Assembly (NCBI RefSeq): GCF_002843605.1
Contig: NZ_CP025263.1
Location: forward strand, 5,857,501 to 5,921,500
Source of the DNA: Pseudomonas sp. S09G 359
Lineage (GTDB): Bacteria; Pseudomonadota; Gammaproteobacteria; Pseudomonadales; Pseudomonadaceae
DNA length: 64,000 bases
Reading direction: 5' to 3'
Shown here: in pieces, positions 17,474-25,423 of the stretch
Position numbering within the stretch: position 1 is the stretch's first letter
How the letters are laid out: each line of letters begins with the position of its first letter
The notes under the pieces: model-generated
Database searches by the model: none
Told to the model about the DNA's origin: nothing
Seen by the model: the letters and a program-made list of their open reading frames with translations, nothing else
Made by a program: the position numbers and the translations under genes

Positions 17474-17718
17474 AGGCTGTGAGTCGCCAATGAAAATTAG
17501 CGGTCAGCGAGATGTTGCAGTTTTAGGGTAGCTTTTGACCGATCGCGATTGACCTTTCGGCCAAGGGCGACCTCTATGATAGGCAAAAACGGGCCTGTTT
17601 TAATCATTAAATATCCTTAGTAGTCTGACGTACCGCCCGATTGATAAATGAGGTTAGAAAAGCCGTCGACGCCTCATTGTTATACAGTAACGCCAAAAGC
17701 GTACAGAAAATTAAAAGC

Positions 17719-17746
17719 TTGAAAGGTGCGAGCAAAGCGCTATTAT
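17719..17746 (+). promoter_or_regulatory. sigma70-type promoter for the RNA upstream of the reverse transcriptase
   Basis: TTGAAA (17719-17724), a 16-bp spacer, and TATTAT (17741-17746). The predicted transcription start is near 17753, at the base of the first hairpin of the structured RNA. Confidence 0.65.
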
Positions 17747-17752
17747 GCTCTG

Positions 17753-17925
17753 ACTCCCCTATGGGGATAACGGTATTGCCTTCTACCGGTTAGCAATAGC
17801 CGGTCTTCAGCTGCGAGGACTCGCACTGATGGGGGGGAGGCGTCAAAGCCTTCCCAACCATGTGATAACTTACTTTTACTTGGGTTTATACCGTGGAAAA
17901 GCCTGAGTCTAACTCGGGCTTTTTT
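17753..17925 (+). ncRNA. structured RNA preceding the reverse transcriptase (candidate DRT ncRNA)
   Basis: About 173 nt bounded by a good promoter and an intrinsic terminator, ending 21 nt before the reverse transcriptase ATG. Hairpins in order: TCCCC-TAT-GGGGA (17755-17767); TATTGC/GCAATA (17774-17779 with 17793-17798), which competes with ACCGG/CCGGT (17785-17789 with 17800-17804); TGCGA-GGAC-TCGCA (17812-17825); an 8-bp stem with one G-U pair (17834-17841 with 17848-17855); then the terminator. Several defence reverse transcriptases (DRT2 and DRT9, from published work as I recall it) need such an upstream RNA as template. I see no retron-type terminal inverted repeats. One sense frame (from 17754) and one antisense frame run open across almost the whole RNA. 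Confidence 0.7.
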
Positions 17926-17931
17926 GTTTTT
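17900..17931 (+). terminator. intrinsic terminator between the RNA and the RT gene
   Basis: AGCCTGAG (17900-17907) pairs with CTCGGGCT (17913-17920), one G-U pair, loop of 5, followed by TTTTTGTTTTT. It would end most transcripts before the RT gene, giving abundant RNA and low RT by read-through. Confidence 0.85.
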
Positions 17932-17945
17932 ATGGGAGGGAGATT

Positions 17946-19430
17946 ATGAGGTTAGAGAAACAACTTGAAGTTATAATTCTTGAGGAGGCCGAGAAGTTAA
18001 TTACTCGCTATCATGAATACCATAATAGAGTGCATCTTGAAGCCAAGAGGAATGCAAGACGTCTCGGGGATGCCGCGCCTACCAAAAAAATATATACACC
18101 TGACTATTGGGATATCAATAAAAAGTACAATCCATTCTATGTCAGGAGCAAACACAAAAGTATTGCTCGATCAATTGCGAAAAAAATAGAAGATCGTACC
18201 TACACCCCGAACAGTCCATACATTAAATCTGTTCCTAAGCCTGATGGCGGTATAAGAAAGGTAGCAATCTACCAAATTCCCGACGCGGCCATATCAAAGA
18301 TGTTCTTCAATAGACTTCTGGCTAAAAATCGACATCGCTTTAGCTCATTTTCTTATGCCTACCGAAATGACAGGAATGTTCATTTTGCAATACAAGATAT
18401 CTCCGTTGACCTTCGAAGAAACGAAAGAACATTTTTAGCTGAGTTTGATTTTTCGGACTTTTTCGGATCTATTTCTCATTCATTCCTTAAAGACCAGTTC
18501 TTAGAGAATGGATTTTTTATCAGTCCAGAAGAAAAATTCATAGTTAATTCGTTTTTGAGAGAGAGAAAGGTTGGCGTTCCTCAGGGCACATCCATTAGTC
18601 TTTTTTTGGCAAATCTGACCTGTTGGAAATTCGACCAAGATTTGGAACGGGAAGGTGTAAAGTTTTCGCGCTATGCCGATGATACAATTGTATGGTCTCC
18701 AGACTACTCAAAAATATGTAACGCATTTGGTTATATCAATGATTTCTCCAAACAAGCGGGCGTTAAAATCAACGTCACTAAGTCCGAAGGAATATCACTA
18801 CTAACGAAAGATGGCTTACCATCTGAAATAGTTGCAAAAACGCGTCTAAACTTCTTAGGATATGCTCTTTCAGTTGACAAGGTCTCGATTAAAGACAAAT
18901 CACTTAAAAAAATTCAGAAGCAAATCTCATATATTCTCTATCGTAATTTAGTTCAGCCTCTCAAGCAGCAAAGTCTGGCAGGCCAGCGCATACCAGCGAA
19001 TGATAAAGACGTCAATCTGATGTCGGCCATTTTGGAGGTGCGCAGATACATGTATGGAGGCCTCAGCCATAAACAAATTAAAGATTATTTGTCTGGCAGG
19101 GCCAAAAGAATATATTTCAAGGGGGTGATGAGCTTTTATCCCTTGGTCGATGACGTCATTCAGCTAACGATGCTTGATGGATGGCTCCTCTCAGTTATTC
19201 ATCGAACTTTAAAGTTGCGCTCAACGCTACTTATAAGCCACGGACATAATAGATCGAATCGTTTTCCTTTTAACGCATCTAGAATACAACTCTTAAATAC
19301 CTGCTCAAAAAATCCATTGCTCGAAATTCCTAGTTTTTTACTAATACAAAAGGCCTTGAAGAAAGGATTGGTTGAGAGTGGCATTGAAAGGGTTATGAAT
19401 CCCGACTCTCTAAACTATGACTATCGCTGA
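17946..19430 (+). CDS. reverse transcriptase, candidate defence-associated (DRT/UG type)
   Basis: A 494-aa RNA-directed DNA polymerase. Visible motifs: RT-1 RKVAIYQIPDAAISKMFF (104-121), RT-2 FSSFSYAYRNDRN (132-144), motif A FDFSDFFGSI with Asp168, motif B GVPQGTSISLFLANL (210-224) and motif C RYADD with Asp245/Asp246. A C-terminal alpha-helical region of about 180 residues follows the palm, and the protein ends NYDYR. It lacks the retron VTG signature and the maturase or endonuclease domains of group II introns, which points to the unknown-group/DRT class (inference). The start follows GGGAGGGAG. The gene is clearly AT-richer than its neighbours, a sign of transfer. It is preceded by a structured RNA with its own promoter and terminator, and no second protein gene follows in the operon. 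The subtype is not resolved. Confidence 0.88.
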   Translation: MRLEKQLEVIILEEAEKLITRYHEYHNRVHLEAKRNARRLGDAAPTKKIYTPDYWDINKKYNPFYVRSKHKSIARSIAKKIEDRTYTPNSPYIKSVPKPDGGIRKVAIYQIPDAAISKMFFNRLLAKNRHRFSSFSYAYRNDRNVHFAIQDISVDLRRNERTFLAEFDFSDFFGSISHSFLKDQFLENGFFISPEEKFIVNSFLRERKVGVPQGTSISLFLANLTCWKFDQDLEREGVKFSRYADDTIVWSPDYSKICNAFGYINDFSKQAGVKINVTKSEGISLLTKDGLPSEIVAKTRLNFLGYALSVDKVSIKDKSLKKIQKQISYILYRNLVQPLKQQSLAGQRIPANDKDVNLMSAILEVRRYMYGGLSHKQIKDYLSGRAKRIYFKGVMSFYPLVDDVIQLTMLDGWLLSVIHRTLKLRSTLLISHGHNRSNRFPFNASRIQLLNTCSKNPLLEIPSFLLIQKALKKGLVESGIERVMNPDSLNYDYR

Positions 19431-19758
19431 TCGTCGTCCAACGAAGCTTATAGCCTTAGCATTTCGAAAGGATGGACGGCTGTTTTTGTCCGATAAGGAC
19501 CAGTAATAGGCCTAGCTCATGCGGCATTTGCGCCTGACTTGACCCTACGCATGCTCAACGAATTGTCGCAATCACCGGACGGGGTTAACAGGCCGATCGC
19601 ACTACTGGCCTGTCAGGCCTACTTAAGAGCGCTGATTCTGTGACCTACGTCTCCGCAGAACAAATATACCGGTACGTTCTCATCCCTTGAGTCTTGATCC
19701 TAGCGGTGAATGGCAGTATGCCGCCACCTTACAAAATTTCGCTTAAAGGCACCACAGG
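19431..19758. other. non-coding stretch after the RT gene
   Basis: About 330 bp between convergent genes. No supportable gene or clear intrinsic terminator was seen. Confidence 0.45.
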
Positions 19759-20355
19759 TCAACGACGCTTGCCCGTACCGTAGCTACCTGGCAGTGCCCT
19801 GCGGCTTGTTATTGTGTCCCATCCGCGAGTTGCAGATGGCGTCATGCTTCTAGAACCGTCCTCCTCCTCGTCAATATTTCTTAGAAGGGCGTCGTAATTG
19901 CGCTTGAGGATAGAAAAGTTTTCGATCTCCTCCGCTACCTGCGCTTCTAGTTCCGCGATCCGGTTTTCTCTCACTCCAAGCGCTAGCTCTAGAGCTTCGA
20001 CCTTCTCGACCTGCTGCTCAGCTATCAGCTTATGTTTCTTTAGGGCGCGATTGCGCTTACCCAGTTTCTCCAATGCACTACTCATCTCATATTTTGACGA
20101 GGCCTTTTGCTCTTCTAAAAGCTCGCTGCTGACCACGCTGTATTTTTCGTGCAGCTTGAGCAATTTTTTAAAGTCGGCGAATGTGAACTCTACAAAGTCA
20201 GTGGCTTTGTCCCCGCCAGGTAGCATGATCGTCGTGAGATTTGTGAATCGCACTGACTCAAGAAACCGGAATTTTTTTTCAGTGAGCAGCCCACCACCTT
20301 TAGCATCAGATCGGCTCGTCCGAGCAACAGTTTTGCCAATAGCTTTACGAGACAT
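19759..20355 (-). CDS. hypothetical 198-aa coiled-coil protein
   Basis: Starts MSRKAIGKTVARTSRSDAKG behind GAGGTGG. Residues 25-70 look globular (KFRFLESVRFTNLTTIMLPG, then FADFKKLL). Residues 75-160 form a long charged coiled coil (YSVVSSELLEEQKASSKYEM; VEKVEALELALGVRENRIAE). The tail is basic and disordered. There is no membrane segment. It lies convergent to the reverse transcriptase gene, inside the island. The function is unknown; coiled-coil cargo proteins of this kind can be structural or regulatory. Confidence 0.7.
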   Translation of the reverse strand: MSRKAIGKTVARTSRSDAKGGGLLTEKKFRFLESVRFTNLTTIMLPGGDKATDFVEFTFADFKKLLKLHEKYSVVSSELLEEQKASSKYEMSSALEKLGKRNRALKKHKLIAEQQVEKVEALELALGVRENRIAELEAQVAEEIENFSILKRNYDALLRNIDEEEDGSRSMTPSATRGWDTITSRRALPGSYGTGKRR

Positions 20356-21060
20356 ACCACTGCCACCTCGTTAAATTGATAGCTCTGATCATAGCGCGAG
20401 GGAGGCTCGAGACACAGTGCTGAACGCCTAGTCAGTCAAGCTATACCGGCCATCTCTCCTAGCATCTGGGTAGTGATCGAACCGTCACCTACCGCCCCCA
20501 ACAGACCAGCCTCACGATTGAAGCAGGCCCGCACTTGCGAGTGCGATGCCGAGGATCTGCTCGCCCGTTAGATCAACGAAGCCCGTCGCAGCCTGGAAGC
20601 TGCATATCCTTGCGAGAGGTGACAATCACCCGCTCCTCGTTATCGAAGCGTCTAGCGGCTGTTTGATTCGCGCCGACACATTGATTGAGTTTTCGGCGAC
20701 CAGTGAGACCCGCTGTGCTGGAAGGATCTGCTGTTGAACAACCCCAACCGAATAATGCTCCTCAAAAACAATTGCAGGCAGCGTGGAAATTTACCGTCAT
20801 CCTTGGCTAGTCGACACGTGCCCTCGCAAGCAACGGGTCACGTTGATAGGTTGGGCACGAAATTTGAAAGCAAATTGATACTACACCGCTCTGCCGTTGA
20901 GTTTCTACGAAGGCAACTTAGAGCCAAGCCGCAACGCGCGATTGCTACCTGTTGTTCCGACAGTTATAAAAAGACCACCGCTTACGATGGATGTGAAGCA
21001 ATGTTGCCAGATCGACTAAAGCAGGAGTGGGGGTCACTTGAACATTATTTGTGAGGTATT
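20356..21060. other. non-coding stretch near island end
   Basis: About 700 bp without a gene I can support. A 106-codon frame from a TTG at 20734 has no ribosome-binding site and atypical composition. It may contain degraded sequence. Confidence 0.45.
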
Positions 21061-21165
21061 CCAATTGGTATTCCAATCAAAATAAAAAACCAATATTAAT
21101 TATAATAATCAATCACATAAAATACCAATTCAGATTACCCCGGCCCACCAATTCGATGCATCAAC
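21061..21165. other. candidate right attachment region of the island
   Basis: An AT-rich stretch with repeats of ATTCCAAT/CCAAT (about 21058-21130) is followed by ACCCCGGCCCACCA (21137-21150). This resembles the 3' end of a tRNA or tmRNA including CCA, and a typical tRNA-type terminator comes just after. P4-type integrases use such sites. The matching left site is outside the window, so this is inference. Confidence 0.4.
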
Positions 21166-21188
21166 AAAACCCGCCTAGTGCGGGTTTT
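21166..21188 (+). terminator. intrinsic terminator at island border
   Basis: AAAACCCGC (21166-21174), loop CTAGT, GCGGGTTTT (21180-21188), then GTTGTTTC. It is symmetric, so it can act in both directions. Confidence 0.75.
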
Positions 21189-21450
21189 GTTGTTTCTAGG
21201 CCTTGGAAAATTTGACCTTCAGACTTTTCCTTCAAGATGTGGCGGCTTAGGTGAAGTGGTGCAACTCAGCACGTGGGAGTAGCCTTCAACGGTCGCCGCA
21301 AAACGGTCAATTCAGGGATGGCCACCCATTTCTGGGCTTGACGCTCAAGCAACGACGGAAAAAAAATATCCAACAGCTCAGTACAGCGCGCAGGTAATTG
21401 TTAGAACCTGCCCAGCAGTCCTGAGCTTTTTTTTTGCCTGAGGAAAGTGA

Positions 21451-22248
21451 GTGAAGCGAACGGCGGTTCTCATTGATGGTGGTTTTTTCTTTCAACGCAT
21501 TCTGTTTTTCGTGAGGAAATACTTCCGAAAAAATCTGCCAGTCAGCGCAGAGCAGCTGGCTCAAGCCGTCAGAAAGCTGGTGAAATTTCATATCGAGGAC
21601 GACCGGTCCGCGAGCCGGGAACTCTACCGCGCGAATTACTACGACTGTCCGCCCCCCACCAACCAGGTGCGCCTTCCGACAATTCCGGCCAGCCACAAAA
21701 CGCCAGGCCATATGAATTTCAACACTCATCCGCCCTATCAGTTGCGACGCGCCCTGCATGACCAGTTACGTCGCAGCAGAAAGACTGCGTTGAGGTTGGG
21801 AGAGCTGGCAAAAAGTGGAGAGTGGCGACTCAACTCACACACACTCAAAGCGCTGCTCAAGGGCGGGCGGTCCTGGAATGAGCTGGTCAATGAAGACTTC
21901 CACTACAACGTGGAGCAGAAATGCGTCGATACCAAATTAGGCATGGACGTCACGACTCTTGCCATGGACAGGTTGGTCGACGTCATCGTGCTGGTAGCAG
22001 GCGACGCGGATTTTGTTCCTGCTGCGAAGCTAGCCAGGATGAAAGGAATCGACTTTGTTCTGGACCCTATGTGGGCCAATACCACCAACAGCCTGAGTGA
22101 GCATGTGGATGGCCTTAGGTCTTTCGACATTGTGAAAATGATCAGGGACATTACCGCAACCGACGTAACAATTCGCCCAGAGTGGTGGGATGACCGGTCG
22201 CATGTAAGGCATCAATTGGACGATGTCACCGAAACCTCCCCTACATGA
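21451..22248 (+). CDS. NYN-domain (PIN-like) nuclease family protein
   Basis: A 265-aa LabA/DUF88-type protein. The acidic residues of the metal site are visible in AVLIDGGFFF (Asp9), DTKLGMDVTTLAMDR (around 173-187) and VLVAGDADFVPAAKLA (around 193-207). The start is GTG at 21451 with GAGGAAA 6 bp upstream. The known family activity is single-strand RNA (or DNA) cleavage. It lies just outside the putative right border of the island and is not in an operon. Its role here is unknown; NYN proteins appear both in RNA decay and in defence loci. The insert between the first and second acidic motifs is long (about 160 residues, Arg-rich). Confidence 0.8.
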   Translation: MKRTAVLIDGGFFFQRILFFVRKYFRKNLPVSAEQLAQAVRKLVKFHIEDDRSASRELYRANYYDCPPPTNQVRLPTIPASHKTPGHMNFNTHPPYQLRRALHDQLRRSRKTALRLGELAKSGEWRLNSHTLKALLKGGRSWNELVNEDFHYNVEQKCVDTKLGMDVTTLAMDRLVDVIVLVAGDADFVPAAKLARMKGIDFVLDPMWANTTNSLSEHVDGLRSFDIVKMIRDITATDVTIRPEWWDDRSHVRHQLDDVTETSPT

Positions 22249-22574
22249 ATCTTGTGCCAGCACCGTAAATAAGGCCTTCGGAATGTTCCTGCACGATGTA
22301 GCGCCATTGGTGAACTAGCGCCCCCTGTCTCACACAGATAGCCTCTCCCCGTCGCTGCAAAATCAGCGACCGGGTTTAGCAGCTCGGTTAATATCAAGGC
22401 TTGCAAAGCCTCCATCTGTTCAGCAACTGCTGGACTGCGTTATGGCGGCTGTGCGTGGGGCACTTTCGGGTGCGCTGGGTTCCTTGATTCCTGGTCTGCT
22501 AACCCGCGTATGGTCGCCACCCCTTTCGTTTAGCAGCGATGCCTGGTGACTCCACCAATCAAGGAGTTTGAGCC
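22249..22574. other. leader region of the DUF6124 gene
   Basis: About 325 bp, GC-rich, with a perfect AGGCTT-GCA-AAGCCT hairpin near 22396-22412 and no supportable gene. It probably contains the promoter and a long untranslated leader of the DUF6124 gene. Confidence 0.4.
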
Positions 22575-22835
22575 ATGAAAAAAATCCCCCCCAATCCCCC
22601 AACCTTCACCCTCTTCACCCTCGCCCCAGACATTTCCACCGAAGCGCTGCTGATCCAAACCAGCGAAACCCTCGCCTCGCTCAACGCCATCACCACCGAC
22701 CTGGCCTTCGAACTCGAAGGAGCCAACCGCCACACGCTGTTGGGCGCACAGCAATTGATCGGTTTGGGCGAGTTGTTGGTCGGGCGCCTGTTGGACGTGT
22801 GTGTGCCCATCCAGGATCTGCAGACACCCCGATGA
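22575..22835 (+). CDS. DUF6124-like small protein
   Basis: An 86-aa protein, MKKIPPNPPTFTLFTLAP..., with AAGGAG well placed before the ATG. The N-terminal PPNPP segment and a helical core (ALLIQTSETLASLNAITTDL; LLGAQQLIGLGELLVGRLLD) match the Pseudomonas-restricted DUF6124 small proteins as I remember them. Function unknown. It is convergent with the TonB-receptor gene. Confidence 0.6.
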   Translation: MKKIPPNPPTFTLFTLAPDISTEALLIQTSETLASLNAITTDLAFELEGANRHTLLGAQQLIGLGELLVGRLLDVCVPIQDLQTPR

Positions 22836-22887
22836 CCAAAAAGGCCGAGGCGCTTTCAAGCGGCTCGGCCTTTGCGTTGACACGCGT

Positions 22888-25317
22888 TTAGAAATTCCAG
22901 CGGGTGGAGAGCATTACGTTACGCGGGTCGCCGTAGTACACCGAGTTGTAGAAGCCGATGTTGGTGTAGTACTTCTTGTCGAACACGTTGTTGACGTTGA
23001 GGGTGGCTGAGACGTTTTCGGTGACTTGGTAGCGGGCCATTGCATCCACCACCCAAAGTGGGGCCTGGGAGAAGTTATCTGTGGTCATGGTGGTGTAGTT
23101 GTTGGTCAGCAGTTTCCAGCCGGTACCCTGCCAGCGTACGCCGCTGCCTAGGGTGAGTTTGTCCAGCGGGCCGGTCAGTTTGTAGGTGGTGTAGAGGTTG
23201 ACCTGGTCTTCCGGTTCCCAGGTGGAGAGTTTCTCACCTTGTTTGTCGCGCATGACCTTGTGGGTGTAGCCCGCCTGCAATTGCCAGCCGGGGGCCAGTT
23301 CGCCGGAGATTTCCGCTTCGTAGCCCTTGGTCTTGGATTCAACCCCCTTATAGGCACCGTCCAGCCCGGGGATGCTGCCGCTCACGTAGCGGTCGTCGGT
23401 GACTGCGCGGTTGTCTTCGTGGACTTCAAAGTAGGCGATGCTGGCGTTGAGGCGGCCGTCAAAGAATTCACCCTTGAGGCCTACCTCATAGTTTGTGCCT
23501 TCATCCGGCTCGACCGGTTTGTCATTGATGTCGCGATACTCACGCTGCGGCAGGTAGATATCGGAGTAGCTGGCGTACGCCGAGAAGTTTTCGTTGAGGT
23601 CGTAGGTGATGCCGGCATAAGGCAGCACTTTGCCGGTGTCCTTGACCTGGCTGGTGCCGGTGACTTCGAAGTTGTTCACGCGGGTGCCGAGCATCAGGTG
23701 CAGGTCATCCGTCACGTTGAAACGCGCGGTCATGTAGCCGGCGCTCTGGCGTGTGGTTTCGTCGTTGTAGGCGGTTTCCGGGCCTCGGCCCGGCTTGGAG
23801 GCGTCGCCGTCCCAGTTGAAGTAGTCGTGGCTGTTGCCATCGCTGTATACAGCGCTGGTGTAGTTGCGGCCGGTCCAGCGCGAGCGCGATACCGAGGTGC
23901 CGACCACCAATTCATGCTCGCGGCCAAACAGGCTGAACGGTCCGGTGGCGTACAGGTCGCCGGTGTCGCTGATGGTTTCGCCGTCGTAGGCACGGGTCAG
24001 CAGCGAGGCTTTGCCAGTGGCGGCGTTTGGCGACAGCAAGGCCGAGAGCGGCGCGTTGTAGCCGTTGATCTGGTGGTTGTACTGCGCCTTGCCGACCCAG
24101 CCATTGTCGAATGTGTGCTCCAACGTCGCGAAGCCGGTTCGGGTGTACTGCTCCCATTTGCTGAACTTGGTGCCGTTGTTGAAGCCGCGGTGGGTGCTGA
24201 TGCGATTGCCGTCGGAGTCATACAGCGAGGCCGAGCCAGACCAGCTGGAACCCTGGGGGTCGCTGTCCTGGTAGTCGGCGCCCACCGTCAGCAGCGTATC
24301 AGGCGCCAGGTCGAACTCGAGGATGCCGTAGTACACGGCGGTCTGGCGCTGGTAGTGGTCGAGGAACGAGTGTTTGTCCTGATAGGCCGCGACGGCGCGC
24401 CCTCGGACGTTGCCGGACTCGGTCAACGGGCCACTGGCATCGACTTCCGAGCGATAGTTGTCCCAGGAGCCCGCGCCCAGGTCGATGTAACCCTTGAACT
24501 CGGAAGTGGGCTTCTTGCGCACCATATTGATGGTGCCGCCAGGGCCGCCGGCGCCGGTGAGCAGGCCGGTAGCCCCCTTGAGCACCTCGACACGGTCGTA
24601 GATCACCGTGTCGGTGAGGGTGTGGCCGGAGGAATATTGCGCATCCTGCAGGATCGGGATGCCGTCGTACTGGAAGTTGCGAATGGCGAACCCGCGCGAG
24701 TAATACGACGTACGCTCACTGTCATAGGCCGCTACCGTGATCCCCGGCGTGTGGCGCATCACGTCGTCGATCGACTTGAGGCTGAAGTCATCCATGGCCT
24801 GGCGCGTTACCACCGAAATCGACTGCGGCGTTTCCCGTGGCGTCAGCACCAGGCGCGTCGCGGTGGCGATGGTTCCGGGGGTATAGGAGCCCGAGCCTTC
24901 GGTAATGGTGCCCAACTGGTTGGCACTCACCTGCGTCGCTTGCAACTCCACCTTGCCATCCTGGGAGACGGGTTTGGCCACCACCCGATAACCGCCATCT
25001 GCACGTTCAGCCTGCAGCCCCGCCGGGGCCAGCAAGCGCTCAAGGCCTTCTTCCACTGCGAAGCTACCTTGCAAACCGCTGCTTTGAACGCCGGAAGAAA
25101 GCGCTGAATCAATCCCGACCATCACGCCCGCCTGCTGCCCGAACGCCCCCAACACGCGGTCGAGGTTACCGGCGGGAATGTCATAGGCCTGACGCTGGGA
25201 GTGTTCCCCGGTGGTTACCGGGGTGGCGGCAATCGCGCTGTGGCTGGCAGTAGCCAGCGATAAACCGAAGATCACGGTGCGTAACGCGCTGGCGATGGGT
25301 GTGACGCGGGTGAGCAT
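22888..25317 (-). CDS. TonB-dependent siderophore receptor with signalling domain
   Basis: An 809-aa outer-membrane receptor for a ferric siderophore (ligand not predictable). A signal peptide (start MLTRVTPIASALRTV, cleavage near SAIAA) is followed by an N-terminal STN signalling domain (YDIPAGNLDRVLGAFGQQAG), a plug with TPQSISVVTRQ and GAGGPGGTINMVRK, and a beta-barrel ending in Phe (STRWNF). I chose the ATG at 25317; upstream codons of the longer frame overlap FecR and are not signal-like. The STN domain means that ligand binding is relayed to the anti-sigma factor encoded upstream. It is the third gene after the FecI-type sigma and FecR genes. Confidence 0.92.
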   Translation of the reverse strand: MLTRVTPIASALRTVIFGLSLATASHSAIAATPVTTGEHSQRQAYDIPAGNLDRVLGAFGQQAGVMVGIDSALSSGVQSSGLQGSFAVEEGLERLLAPAGLQAERADGGYRVVAKPVSQDGKVELQATQVSANQLGTITEGSGSYTPGTIATATRLVLTPRETPQSISVVTRQAMDDFSLKSIDDVMRHTPGITVAAYDSERTSYYSRGFAIRNFQYDGIPILQDAQYSSGHTLTDTVIYDRVEVLKGATGLLTGAGGPGGTINMVRKKPTSEFKGYIDLGAGSWDNYRSEVDASGPLTESGNVRGRAVAAYQDKHSFLDHYQRQTAVYYGILEFDLAPDTLLTVGADYQDSDPQGSSWSGSASLYDSDGNRISTHRGFNNGTKFSKWEQYTRTGFATLEHTFDNGWVGKAQYNHQINGYNAPLSALLSPNAATGKASLLTRAYDGETISDTGDLYATGPFSLFGREHELVVGTSVSRSRWTGRNYTSAVYSDGNSHDYFNWDGDASKPGRGPETAYNDETTRQSAGYMTARFNVTDDLHLMLGTRVNNFEVTGTSQVKDTGKVLPYAGITYDLNENFSAYASYSDIYLPQREYRDINDKPVEPDEGTNYEVGLKGEFFDGRLNASIAYFEVHEDNRAVTDDRYVSGSIPGLDGAYKGVESKTKGYEAEISGELAPGWQLQAGYTHKVMRDKQGEKLSTWEPEDQVNLYTTYKLTGPLDKLTLGSGVRWQGTGWKLLTNNYTTMTTDNFSQAPLWVVDAMARYQVTENVSATLNVNNVFDKKYYTNIGFYNSVYYGDPRNVMLSTRWNF

Positions 25318-25423
25318 AAAGACTGTCCTGTCGAGAAGGGTTGGCGGGCGCTTTTTCAGCGTCTTACCTGTCTTGATGCTCGAGAACGGAAATACTGCCG
25401 GCCAGCGTAAAAAATAATCAAAA

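Noticed and set aside
17719..17925. Classical retron msr-msd
   Set aside because: No terminal inverted repeats of the a1/a2 type were found and the reverse transcriptase lacks the VTG signature.
20734..21054. 106-codon frame from TTG near the island end
   Set aside because: No ribosome-binding site, atypical composition and no recognisable domain.
21137..21150. Complete tRNA or tmRNA gene
   Set aside because: Only a 3'-end-like piece is present; no acceptor 5' strand or anticodon arm lies upstream.
23239..25107. 622-codon open frame antisense to the TonB receptor
   Set aside because: Shadow frame; the receptor motifs on the minus strand are unambiguous.
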